This document shows positions 24,129 to 34,998 of a stretch of 64,000 nucleotides of DNA, in pieces. The DNA lies in NCBI GenBank assembly GCA_905182995.1, contig CAJJDP010000038.1:512567-576566 (forward strand), written 5' to 3'. Source of the stretch: Paramecium octaurelia. Lineage: Eukaryota; Ciliophora; Oligohymenophorea; Peniculida; Parameciidae. The position numbers and the translations under genes were made by a program. The notes under the pieces are model-generated. The model worked only from the letters and a program-made list of their open reading frames with translations. It searched no databases and was not told where the DNA came from. Every line of letters begins with the position of its first letter. The first letter of the stretch is position 1.

Positions 24129-24154
24129 TTTAATTATAATTTATTATAAAAAAT
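24129..24154. promoter_or_regulatory. 26-bp shared divergent promoter/5' leader
   Basis: Only 26 bp separate the start codons of the TPR gene (minus, ATG at 24128) and the MORN gene (plus, ATG at 24155). It is almost pure A+T. Any core promoter for either gene must overlap the other gene's leader or coding sequence. Confidence 0.5.
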
Positions 24155-25094
24155 ATGGGTGTGTGTTCAGGAGTATGTTAATAGCAGGCTAAAAATATTG
24201 TAAATGAATCTGCAATAATTACAGAGACCATCAAATAAGCACTTTAGGAAGATATCATAACAAATAAAGAAATGTATTAAGAAGAGAGATAGTTGCATAT
24301 GGAGACAGGGGCAATATATGAAGGTGATTTGATAAATGGAATTCGAAGTGGAAAGGGCAGACAAGTATGGCCTGATGGTATAAATATGATAATGTAGGTT
24401 CATACTACGAAGGGGATTTTGTGAATGATATGGCAGATGGAAAGGGATTATTAGTGAATGCGGAAGGAAGTGTCTATGATGGTGAATGGTTGGAAGACAA
24501 AGCAAGCGGTTTTGGAAAGTACTAGAGTCATGATGGCTTATACTACGAAGGACAATGGCTAGAGGACAAATAACATGGAATTGGGAAAGAGATCAATTCA
24601 AAAAGTTTAATGATAAACTAATTTTCTTAGATGAGTGTTACGAGGGCGAATTTTTTAGAGGAGTTAAATAAGGAACAGGGAAGTTGACTATCAATGACGG
24701 AGAGTTTTATGAAGGCGAGTTTTAAAATGGGATGATGCATGGTCAAGGTAAGAAATTGAAATAGTAAAAAAGCAAAGGAACTTACACTTGGAGAAACAAA
24801 AAATCGTACATAGGAGAATGGAAAGAGGGGAAGATAGATGGATTTGGAATAATGAAATGGGATGATGGAAGATATTACGAAGGGAATTTTTTAAATGGAA
24901 AATAACATGGAGAAGGCACCTTTGTTTGGAAAGGGAAGAAGTATATAGGTGCATGGATAAATGGTTATTAAGAAGGGGAAGGAACTTATTATAATAAAAA
25001 AGGTGAAAGTAGGATAGGAATCTGGAAGAATGGAAAGAGAGTAGAATGGCTTGACGATAATAGTAGCAGTAATAGCATAGAATAAACATTTTGA
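24155..25094 (+). CDS. MORN-repeat protein with N-myristoylation-type start, 297 aa
   Basis: Introns 24378-24397 (20 nt) and 24605-24630 leave 298 codons. The start MGVCSGVCQQ fits the N-myristoylation consensus (Gly-2, Ser-6) with nearby Cys for palmitoylation. From residue 50 on there are about eleven MORN units (YxGxWxxGxxxGxG): IYEGDLINGIRSGKG, YYEGDFVNDMADGKG, YDGEWLEDKASGFG, YYEGQWLEDKQHGIG, and so on. MORN proteins typically sit at membranes or at basal body and cortex structures. The N-terminal lipid signal supports a cortical membrane place; that is inference. Confidence 0.87.
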
Positions 25095-25464
25095 ATATAT
25101 ATTGATATTATAAATTATATTATTTATTACTATAGTAATATAAAGTGTGGTTATTACAAAGGTGTAGATTGTTTGAATTATTGATTATCTTTGAGTTGAT
25201 CTGAGCTTTTGTATATATTAATGGAAAATTATAACACTTTGAAAAAAGAAATTAAAAGTAAAAAGTTTAATTTCATTTAAAATGCAAAACGATATTAAAT
25301 AATAAAGGCTTTGAATTCTGAGTTGCCTATAGTGAAATGAACAATCATTAATTCCTTAGTTCATAAGTCATGAATATAGAGTATAATTACAAATAAATAA
25401 TTTTGATATTAAAATAAAACTAAATATTTAATTATTAATTATTAACGAGTTTTTATTTCTTCAA
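25095..25464. other. AT-rich intergenic DNA
   Basis: 370 bp upstream of the phosphatase gene with no coding frame or recognisable element. Confidence 0.45.
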
Positions 25465-27076
25465 ATGCTACGAAAAGACAGTTCTTACAGGGAGATATCC
25501 TTAACAGACTCTATAGAGCAAAAATCATTTTTAAACTTAGCCAGAAAGCCCTCTAATGGTGATTTTAAAGGCAAAACACCCTTAGGCGTCAAGGGCAAAG
25601 ATAATAAGGAGAATTCTTCTGCAAGAATTCATTCAGATACACCCACCCAAGACTTTTTCTTTAAAAGAGAAGTCATAAAATCAGAGAAATAACTACCCAA
25701 TGAGAAAATGGCAATCTACAATGATGCATCAAGATTTCAATCATCTAAAACGTATATGGAATGCAGGATTGAGTAATTAGAATAACGTAAGAAGACCTAA
25801 AGTCCATAGCTACTGTCAATGACTCCCGTTCAGAATAAATAGATCAGTCAAGAAAGATATAATCATCTTCAATAACCATAATAATAATAACAATCAGTTT
25901 AAAGTTCAATGAATTTAACTAGAAAGGCTTCAGTTGTGCCTTCCAGAGGTTTGTCAGCCTTGACTACCCCAACTCCAAAGGAAGGAGATTTTAATATCTA
26001 TAAGTAACAAAGTAGTATACCAACATCATACTTGGATTCAGTTGTAACTCAAAGAAATAATAAAAATTACACCGCTCCAGAGTAATAGTAATAATAATAG
26101 TAACAGTAGTAATAATAATAGTAGTAATAATATTAATCCCAATAACAATATTAATCACAATAACAATATTAATCATAATAATAATATTAATAATAATAAT
26201 AACAATAATAACAATAGTAGGAGTATAAGAATTCAGGCCTAAAATTATATTACATTACTTCACTAATCAAAGCCTTTAAAATGAAAGGTCCAAATTCAGC
26301 AAAGGAACATCTAATCCATAACATGCAGGTACTATTTCATCCAACAATTTAAGGGAATCATTATCGCTAAGAAGCTTAAAGTGCCTCCAGTGAAAAAGGC
26401 TATAATGTTGCCAGCAACTGACAAAAAGACTCTTTTATTTGATCTGGATGAAACATTAGTCCATTGTAACTCGAATAGTTTTATACCTGGTGATGTTTTA
26501 CTCAACATAAATCATGAAGGGGAGAAGATGGAGGTATATAAACAATATAAAATTTAGGCTTCATTGAATATTAGACCTTATACTTCTCATTTATTGTAGA
26601 CGTTAAGTAGAAATTTCGAATTGATTGTATTTACTGCTTCCTAATCACATTATGCTAATGCAGTGATAGATTATTTGGATCCGTAGAAAAAGTGGATCAG
26701 TCACAGATTCTATAGAGAACATTGCATACCCACAGATGATGGACATTTTATAAAAGATCTTCGTATTTTTACAACCAGAAAACTAAGCGATATGTTGCTA
26801 ATTGATAATGCTCCTCATTCTTATCTGTATTAGATTTAAAATGGTGTACCTATCATTCCATACATAGACAATAAATCAGATGAAGTAATTATATTTGTAA
26901 GAATTTAGGAATTGAAATCGTTATTGTAGTATTTGATGTAATTTAAGAACGTTAAGGATGTGAGAGAATTGAATATGCAGCAAATGAAATTGCATCGTTT
27001 TTCAGAATATGATGACCCTTAAGAACTATTAAAATGTGAATTTAATGAATACTAATTATAATCCGTTTTATTATGA
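25465..27076 (+). CDS. SCP/CTD-type phosphatase (FCP1-like, DXDX(T/V)) with polyglutamine linker, 512 aa
   Basis: Introns 26329-26353, 26534-26557 and 26885-26908 leave 513 codons. About 290 N-terminal residues are disordered, with a Gln/Asn-rich tract at 26083-26221 written in TAA, TAG, CAA and CAG. The catalytic domain begins KTLLFDLDETLVHC, the HAD-family nucleophile motif, then LNIRPYTSHLLQTL, FELIVFTASQSHYANAVID, HRFYREHC, KDLRIF and MLLIDNAPHSY. These are the standard landmarks of small C-terminal-domain phosphatases acting on phospho-Ser/Thr. Its stop codon overlaps the start codon of the next gene (ATGA at 27073-27076). Confidence 0.9.
26083..26221 (+). repeat. Polyglutamine/Asn tract (TAA/TAG/CAA/CAG trinucleotide run)
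   Basis: A long run of CAA, CAG, TAA and TAG codons with a few TAT and TCA/TCC codons encodes an almost pure Gln stretch in the linker of the phosphatase. Mixed codons argue for selection on the amino acid, not simple slippage of one trinucleotide. Confidence 0.8.
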
Positions 27077-28328
27077 TTAAATCACTTTTTATATGTGCCT
27101 TGCTTTTAGGATTGAGTGCAGCATCCCTTTCAGAAGAAGGTGAAGTTATAGCCAAATTGACATAATTGGAACAAAGTGAATTTGGTCGTTATTTGATTCA
27201 CACTATATAACTGGAGATGGAAACATCAGATAGTTTAGATCACTTAATCAATGTACTTGAAAAACTAGAAGGACGTTACTAAGACGATTAGAAGGAGGAT
27301 GATGCAAACAATAGACTCTATTAGGATTAATGTGACTCAGACATTGGTTAACTTGATAAAGACATTGCTAATAGCTAATATTCAATTCTACAACTAGAGG
27401 CAAAACTAGAAGGTAATCTCATTCCTGCCAGATCAATCCAATAAGGTGTTGAAAAGGCTAAATTGGCAGAAATTAAATGTAATATTTTACCTTTTTATGT
27501 TTAGAATACAAATAAGAGATATAAGAACTCGATGAAGAGAGACAAGAACAAAATGAAGTGTATGAAGCTAAGATTGCTGAACATTTTGAAGCCTCTAAAA
27601 TCATCAGAGAAGCTTAAGCCATTATTAAGGATGGACTCTAAAGACCCTCTCTTGCAGAAGTCAAGAAGAGTGGCAAAAATGCTATCAGAATTGCCCCCAA
27701 TATTTTAGCTTAAGTAAGTTCAAGTTTAGGCGGATCAATTGATAAAATCAGATAAACTCATAGATTCACTAAAGCTTATGCAAGTATTTTCAAAGTGTTG
27801 TTAACCATCATGAATAAGTCCGAATCTACAGCTGATGAAGGATCTGTTGAAAAGTATATATAATTATTATTAAACCCTTTAGAATAATTCAACTCTGCAG
27901 TGATTTATTAGCCAAGATTGATGACAGTACTAGCTTAGAAAGATTTGCAGAAGACAAAAGAGTTTAAGCCTATGAGAAACACAAGCATTTATTGAACAGA
28001 GATTTATAATCTGCTGAATCCATTTTAGCCAACACATAAGCAACTTTATAAAGGTTACTCTTATTATAATTTATTTAGTTTGAATGACTCCATTTAACAA
28101 GCTTAAAACTCCATTGCTACAATCTAATAAAGATTGGACTATTACTAAGACACTAGACAATAGAGATATACTGAATGTGAAGAGGCTGCTTATGATTATC
28201 AACAAGCAAGAAGTGCTAGAGATAACAATAAGCAATTAGTATCCGACTTAATTGGTTTGGTCAATAAGCATCTTAGAGTTCTTAGAGAACAATTAGCACT
28301 CAGAGTTGCAGCTGGTGATAACATATGA
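27073..28328 (+). CDS. Trichocyst matrix protein (TMP family), third copy in the window, 391 aa
   Basis: Introns 27479-27504, 27854-27882 and 28054-28078 leave 392 codons. The signal peptide is MIKSLFICALLLGLSAA. TMP landmarks follow: LTQLEQSEFGRYLIHTI, the NRLYQDQCDSDIGQLDKD segment, long coiled coils, and the late YTECEEAAYDYQQARS motif. Its ATG overlaps the preceding stop codon (ATGA), so its promoter and leader lie inside the phosphatase gene. It is on the other strand and 20 kb away from the tandem TMP pair, and diverged from both. Confidence 0.86.
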
Positions 28329-28461
28329 AATGCAATTAGATTCTATACATATTTATTAATGTGACTTCTATTTTGAGATTAGAAATATCAACCCATTCAA
28401 CTCAAGTCATCTCCTCAAAACTTCTTATTCAAATTACAATATTAATATTATATATTTATAA

Positions 28462-28956
28462 ATGATAAATTAAGATAGTGCAGATCTTGAAATCTAACAA
28501 GAAGGATTTGATTTTTAAAAGTTATTTGAAAATAAATACTCTAATTAAGAATCTCGAAAGGAAGAAGTCCATAAATCTCATTAGCCTCAACCCTAATAGC
28601 ATTGTTAAGGAGATACTTTGCAAGCCTTAGTCAAGAACATTAAGATAGAAAAATAAGTTGCAGGTAGGAACAAAAAAACTAAAAAGATTAAATGGAATGA
28701 GAAGAACACTAAAATATTCAAAGATCTCTATTAATAATACTCAGGTAATTTAGATTAAATCCTTTTATACTTTTAACAAAATGATGAATTAAATACAAAA
28801 ATTGATATTAAATAAATTAAAGTAAATTAATCTAATTATAATTACTAGAATAAATTTAAAATAGAGAAGAAAAAAAAAAGCCTGACTTTGTTAACTTAGT
28901 CTCAAAGAATATCAAAAGATCTTAATTACTAACTAAAGTTAGACCAAATAAATTGA
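28462..28956 (+). CDS. Unidentified Lys/Gln-rich protein, possible SANT-like segment, 164 aa
   Basis: Intronless, 165 codons. A region around residues 60-110 (KIKWNEKNTKIFKDLYQQYS, then LDQILLYFQ) has the Trp and helix spacing of a SANT/Myb-like fold such as in TFIIIB B'', but the third helix is weak. The ends are basic and low-complexity. No targeting signal. The SANT suggestion is low confidence. Confidence 0.5.
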
Positions 28957-29040
28957 TTTTAATCTAACTATATGTTTAATTTAGTATTTTCAGGCCTATT
29001 ATTAAAGGGTATAATTTATTCTTTTTCATTAAACTTAATA

Positions 29041-30468
29041 ATGAATATAATGTAGAAAAAGAGGGAAGAATTTTCCATCAACATAAGAAAACAAAAAAGA
29101 GAAGAAGTGTTTAAATGTAAGAGAATCTCAAAAACACAATACTTGCCATTTTCTAATACTACAACCAATTTATCAGAAATTTACTATATTGCATATCACT
29201 AAAAATAATGTCCAAATGATGTTTAACTTAATGAAACTATATAAAAGATTTAGAAAATATCAGAATTAGCAGATACTTTTAATGAAAAGGATTGTGATAA
29301 GAATTATCAAACATCATCTGATGTTGAAATAATATTTGACATTATCAACTAAGGATATCCAGTATTAGATGTATATTAATTATATTATTATAAGAGAGCC
29401 TGTTTACAAATATTATTATCGTTTACATTGCCAAATCATTAGACGTGCAAACCTATATTAAAATATATACCTGATTTGTTGAAGTTATTTAATGATACAT
29501 AGTATGATGAGCTTAAATAAACTGTTCTGTTTATATTTTCAAACTTAGCAGCAGACTGTTATTAATGCAGGGATGCAATTTTAATTTATGAAATACCTTA
29601 AGCAATATTCAAAGCAATCTATTAAACCAAAAATGAATTAATGGACGATCTAGCCTAAATTATTATCAATATTTCAAGAACTCAACCTCTCATGTCAAAT
29701 TTTAATTAAATTTAAATGATTAAATTATGTTGGGAGTTATTTCCTCATTTATTAAGCAATGAATCAATCGTAGGAATTTTGTAACTAATATATAAAATTT
29801 GTTTGAAAGATAAAAATTTATTAGATCTGAATTTCTTAAATAATCTCTGTTCGAATAAATTGCATTCAGATCTTTACTTAAATGAAATATTATCATTAAT
29901 AAAGATAATGTCTTGTTTTGACAGAAATCGATATGAACCAATCGAAAACAACGTCTTAAATTTCCTGATTCTTAAGGTAAATTAAACTTTGATTACTGGA
30001 AAATAAGATAAATATTAGTAAAAGCCAATCAACAAAGTGTTGAGTATTTTTACAAATATGATTGTTGAAAACCCAAAAATAATTTATAATATTCTTAATA
30101 CTAACATTGTGTAGCTATTTTAATTTAATGAATAATTATAAGAAGCTAATTAGGAGATTTATGGTAGAATTTATTATTATTCCTTTTATTATTAGATCAT
30201 TAGCGGGTTAAATTAAAATGAATTAAAATAAATGTTTTAATTATTCTAACCGATATAACAATTGATTAGTTTATTGGATAAAAATATGGATAATTCAGAT
30301 ATTACCATTGATATTTTAAGAATAGTAGAGGGGATATTACAAAAAAACATTGAAGCAATACCTGTATTCATCTAGTAAAATGGAGAACAATTCTTAGCTG
30401 AATTATCCTAACATGAAGATGAGGAGATATATAATTTATGCGAAAATATTTTCGAAATAATCAAGTGA
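29041..30468 (+). CDS. Importin-alpha-like armadillo protein, about 470 aa
   Basis: The ORF is open for 476 codons; a probable in-frame 24-nt intron (29371-29394) would shorten it by 8. The N-terminus has an importin-beta-binding type basic segment, KREEFSINIRKQKREEVFK. The rest is a series of hydrophobic helices consistent with armadillo repeats (LQILLSFTLPNHQ, TVLFIFSNLAADC, EILSLIKIMSC, ITIDILRIVEGIL). Importin alpha links cargo nuclear-localisation signals to importin beta. The repeats are diverged, and the usual Trp/Asn ladder is not obvious, so cargo binding may be unusual. Confidence 0.68.
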
Positions 30469-30500
30469 CTTTTATTTATAATTTTCATTTTTTATAGTAA

Positions 30501-31435
30501 TCAATGATTTTAAGATAGAGCAGAATGAACAAAATGAGAAATTTCCATTCTCGAATTTTCGAAATTAAATTATGATGCTTTAGAATTTTTAGCAGAAACA
30601 ATTTGTTTTTGATCCCATTCTAATTTACGATTGATTAAATCTTCACTAACTTATATTTTTAATTCTTATTAATCGAAAATCTATTCAGATTATTTGCAGT
30701 TTTAGAGTTTTTGAATCAAGTTTTACTCAACTTTCTCAAGTGAATTGACCTTGAATGACAATTCTTATTCGATATTCTTAATCGAAATTTCATGTTGAAG
30801 AATTGTTTACAAATGTAAATTGATGTTGTCAATCTATTTATGATAATAATCTATATTAAACTAAAAACTTACTCTCTTTCTGATTTGTATTTTAGGTGTA
30901 ATACTTTAATCTAGATAGATACTATTCAATCTCCTTAGACTTCAACTCAATGAGATATTCTTTTTCTTTGATGCCTTTTTCTCTCATTAATAGTGTATTT
31001 TTTTCAATATTCAATTAATTTGATTATTCCTCTAATTATTGTTGAAGTAAAATAAACTGTTATTCTCGATCTTTTACTTTTTATTCAAAAGATTACACTT
31101 TTTCCCGAAATTATTGTTCTTGCGAATGCAATTAAATGAGCTTTTCTTCAATTAAGTTAGTTAGTATTCTCATTTCCTTCTCACCACTTCTTAATTGCTT
31201 AAATTTAAAAAAAACTTACATTTGCTCTGTCTTCTAAAGTCTTATGTTCTCTCTCTATGGACTGCCTTGTTCTATCGAGTTCTTCACATTTCCATTTATA
31301 TTTTTCTTGAATCCTAATGAGTTCTAGTTAATTTGGATTAGATTGAATATTATTCTGAGTAGTTAATTCATATTAAGTAGCAAATCTCATTCCAATTTTT
31401 TAAATGAGATCAGGAAGTGTTTATCTTTGACTCAT
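30501..31435 (-). CDS. Coiled-coil protein, 296 aa
   Basis: Introns 31198-31219 and 30851-30872 (22 nt each) leave 297 codons. Nearly the whole length is heptad coiled coil rich in Glu, Gln and Lys (for example YKWKCEELDRTRQSIEREHK), with few Pro or Gly. No named family. It faces the SSNA1-like gene across 81 bp, start to start. Confidence 0.65.
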
Positions 31436-31516
31436 TAAGGAAGATTTAAACAGTAATGAACTTTATGATTTTCTCATATATTTAACAGATCAATTAATTA
31501 AATTATAAACCAATTC

Positions 31517-31825
31517 ATGGACGGCACTGCTATTACATAGCTGAAATCTTAACTATAGAAATTGTAAGAAGAGAAAGAAGAATTATCAAATGATCTTTAA
31601 GAAGAACGAGTTGTTGTTGCTCAAATGTAATAAGAATTAGCATCTCTAAAATAAAAATAATAAATTCAAGGAGGCCAATTAAGAGATAAAGAATTGGCAA
31701 TCCAAGATTTTAATCGGATGATCAAAGAAAGCGAGACTATTTTGAAAAAACTAATAGAAACATCTAATAATTTTCTAAAGACCTTGGAAGGTGAGACAAA
31801 TAAGCTAAAGAATTAAAAAAAGTGA
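31517..31825 (+). CDS. SSNA1: SSNA1/DIP13 family microtubule-binding coiled-coil protein, 102 aa
   Basis: Intronless, 103 codons. The protein is a single coiled coil. Its C-terminal half (RDKELAIQDFNRMIKESETI, then LKKLIETSNNFLKTLEGE) follows the conserved SSNA1/NA14/DIP13 pattern of an Arg/Lys-rich turn, FxxxIxExExxxxKIxExSxxLLxxLKxE. Length (102) is close to DIP13 (111) and human SSNA1 (119). Members form fibrils on microtubules at centrioles, basal bodies and axonemes and help microtubule branching. It lacks the short C-terminal tail of the human protein. Confidence 0.78.
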
Positions 31826-32481
31826 AAAAAAATCAAAACATTTATTGAAGCATTCTTATTTTAATTATCAATAATTTTCTCTGGGAGTAGGATTGCATTT
31901 CATTCAATGACCCTTTTTTATAATTTGAATGTATTAAATATCTTAGATTTCAAACTTACAATTAATTGAAATAATTATAAATTCTACATTTTCACAATAG
32001 TTTTATAAAAAGTTTCTATAAATGAATTATATTTTTTCTAATTTAATATAATATCTCTAAAATATTTATATTGAGGATCATAAATAAACTAATCGAATAT
32101 TGACTATTTTGATAACTACTAAAATTTTGATCTAGTATAACTAAATTTTAATAAAATGCAGTTAGTATCAAAAGTTATATTATTAAATTTGCTTTAAGTC
32201 TAATCTATAATAATTGAATAGATAATTTTATAATTATCTAAGAATTCCTCTAAAAATATTAAAATGTTCGAAATTAGCAGACCACGAAAACAAAGATAAG
32301 GCGAACAATTGTAAAAATAAGACCTCCTCACAGAATAATACAATTTATTTTATTAATTGGTTAAATACTTAAATTTATTTTAATTTTTAATATATTAGAA
32401 CTCATATAATAATATGCTTAGATGCAATAATATATTGTAGTATTTTGTATAAAAATAGATTAATTCAACTTAAAGATTTTA
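31826..32481. other. AT-rich intergenic DNA
   Basis: About 650 bp between the SSNA1-like stop and the convergent sensor stop. No supported gene. A 148-codon plus-strand frame at 32264-32710 is largely antisense to the sensor gene and is discussed as rejected. Confidence 0.45.
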
Positions 32482-34206
32482 TCAAAAGTTCTTGAAAGAA
32501 CTATTCTTTTAAAAGAGTTACTAAAATATCTATTTTAAGAGAATTTATCTATACAAAGTTTAATCTTCAGTACTAACCCACATTTTTTTCTATGAAAAAC
32601 TTCTTAAAAGAAGAGGTTTCAATAATGAATTATTTTAACGAAAATCTTCTAAGTCTTAACTAGGAAGAAGTAAGATTGATTCTTTAATTAAAGAACAATC
32701 TATTTCTTGATATTGAAAACTGTATTTAATATCTTCAATTTATTGGCAAATTTAATTTTTTCTTTCTGATCTTTTGCTCTATAACTCTTTCAAATCTAAG
32801 AATTGATATGTAAGTGATGAAAAGACATCTGTTTGCTTTTAACGTTTAAAGCTCATTTTAAATAATTCTGAATTTAAATTATTTCCAATTTTTCTTATAT
32901 GAATATTAATCACTTCAATCAAATTTAATAAAGGAGCTGATATATATCTTATTAAGCTAGTGGTTAATATTACTAAGAATATTGAGATTCCTAAATAAAT
33001 TTATAATTCTTTGATCATTTCTATCTTCATTTTATTCACTTAATCTTGAATTTTTTAACCAATTTCTAATTCGTAAGTCACATTTTTGAAACTTGAAAAT
33101 ATTTTATAATATTACACTATTAAAATTAGATTTTCTTTTTCAAAGCTGACTGCATTCACAAAGACAGTTCTGTTGTAAAGTTTGTTCTCAAGATAGAAAG
33201 AGGTTTCTTATGATGTTTTCAATTTAGAATGTATTTATATTAGTTCCCAATCTGTTTAGTTAAATCCCGTATAGCTTTGATTAGTTATTGTTGTAAGTAA
33301 ATTTATTTAAGAAATTGTAGGTAAAGTACTCAAAAGTACTTCCCCATTGGAAGTGACTAAAAAAATGCTCAAAGGTATATTTTGGATGTTCGTATCGGAT
33401 ACCTCCAATAATTAGGTTGTCATTCCAAATAAAGTTTAATTAATAATCAAGGAATAGGTTAAGGCATAATATGGCATGAAATTTCGAGCTGAGAGGTAGG
33501 TTGGAGAGTAATAATATTCTTAACTGGGTTAAATTTAATATTAGGCAATATGGTTCTAATACCTGAAATATTATTGAAGCTTACCAAGTTCTACTGCTTG
33601 GAATGAAATTTTTGTACTTATACATTTTTGGGAACAGAGCAAATATTTAATTATTTGGCACATCAATAAATGATATCTTATTTTATTCTCCTCCGGTAAA
33701 TAATTAAGTGAAAGGAGTTAGTAATGAAAGAGTTTTATTGAGTAACATTCCTTGGCTGTCATATTATTTTGTTTATAATGTTTAGCAAATGATGTCCGAA
33801 TTATAAACAATATAATCTTCTTTTATTGCCTCTTCTTCAATACAATCCTAAAACTAGTTTATATGGATCTAGAAATCTGATTGGAATTGTATAAATTGAT
33901 ATACCATCTATTGAGAGTGCTATAAATTTAGAATTGCTATAAATTATTGCGTCAATCTTTACTTTAGTAATTTTTCTACTTAATGTAAAGACGTAGCTTT
34001 GTAGAGATGTTATTTACAGCTGTTTTTTCCTATTTCAATGATAATGCTTATTCAAATTCCTAGATGTATGAGAAAAATATTGCTTATTAAACATATGCTG
34101 TCGCTAGTGTTGCAAGCACAACAAATAAGATAATAAAAAAGTTGAGTATTATTATCTAGTTACTCATTCTGAGATTTTTAAACCATAAAATTAGTTTCCT
34201 GATCAT
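32482..34206 (-). CDS. Two-TM Cache-type membrane sensor protein, 558 aa
   Basis: Introns 33937-33962 and 33563-33584 leave 559 codons. A TM helix near residue 20-45 (IIILNFFIILFVVLATLATAY) is followed by about 330 extracellular residues with PAS-like Cache features (NFMPYYALTYSLIINQTLFG; NIPLSIFLVTSNGEVLLST; several N-x-S/T sites), then a second TM helix (LQIYLGISIFLVILTTSLI). A cytoplasmic basic/coiled segment follows. The layout matches extracellular Cache sensors of receptors, but no kinase or cyclase domain follows, so the output is unknown. Paramecium has many such orphan sensor-like proteins. Confidence 0.7.
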
Positions 34207-34509
34207 GAATCAATTAAAACTTAATTAGCAAGATTTAATAATAAAAAAATTCCATCAATTAAGTTATAATATATTTAAGGCATTTAAATCTATTTTATTT
34301 AAGAATATGTAATCAATAAATAATCAAAATATTGAATTTTCTTTTAAAGTTGGCATTTTCAAGTTGATTAAGCTATAGGAATTCAGAAAATAAATTACAT
34401 AGGAAGGTACTAAGTTTTAGAATAAAATACACATTCGCAAGAGATGAATAATTAGTAACTTTATAAAACTTTTTATACTGAAAAAATGAAACAACTCTTA
34501 ATTATCATT
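34207..34509. other. AT-rich intergenic DNA
   Basis: About 300 bp between the sensor start and the Atg8 stop. Nothing recognisable. Confidence 0.4.
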
Positions 34510-34943
34510 TCAATTAGAATTGAATCCAAAGACTTCTAAATCAGAGAAAGTTATGTATAAGAATCCATCTTCTGAATCCTTCTTCTTCTCATAAATATCT
34601 GCCAATTTAATATCTAAGCATAACTTTCAATTAATTATACCTTCAGGTAACAATTGATTTCCAATATGAAAGTATAGAGATTACTTAGGGGAAATCTATA
34701 AAGTGCTTTTTATTGTATCACGGAATTGAATCATCCGAAAGCCTTTAGTGACTAAATATCAATATTTTAAGGTAGAAAGTACAATTGTTTATTCAAATGT
34801 TAGATCTTAGATTTTGGATGTTTCTCTAATATCACCGGTATCATATCAGGATAATGACTTAATTTATCCTTAAGAATCGCTTGTCTCTCTTGCACAGTGT
34901 GTTATTCTCTAAAGCTTTTTTGTTTTGTTTTAGTTTGAAACAT
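34510..34943 (-). CDS. ATG8: Atg8/GABARAP ubiquitin-like protein with an apparent -1 frameshift
   Basis: The translation holds clear Atg8 landmarks: YPDMIPVILEKHPKSKI, LNKQLYFLPQNIDI, then in another frame FRDTIKSTLQISPKQSLYF, LADIYEKKKDSEDGFLYITF and the terminal SDLEVFGFNSN, with the conserved Phe-Gly cleavage site. A 27-nt intron (34614-34640) is well placed. Minus the intron, 407 nt remain, one short of a multiple of three. The break lies at about 34736-34743 (short T run on the coding strand). A missing base is the simplest cause. Atg8 is cleaved by Atg4 and joined to phosphatidylethanolamine on autophagosomes. Starts 55 bp from the UTP4 stop. Confidence 0.78.
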
Positions 34944-34998
34944 CTGACTATTACTTTTTTTATAATTTTTATTATTAATATACATAAAATAAAATACA

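Noticed and set aside
24167-25089. Two long minus-strand ORFs (112 and 132 codons)
   Set aside because: Antisense to the MORN repeats; the repetitive Gly/Tyr/Glu codons create open antisense frames.
25991-26176. Ile/Thr-rich minus-strand ORF
   Set aside because: Antisense translation of the polyglutamine tract.
32264-32710. 148-codon plus-strand ORF (MFEISRPRKQ...)
   Set aside because: It overlaps antisense the well-supported sensor gene; with TGA as sole stop, antisense frames this long are common.
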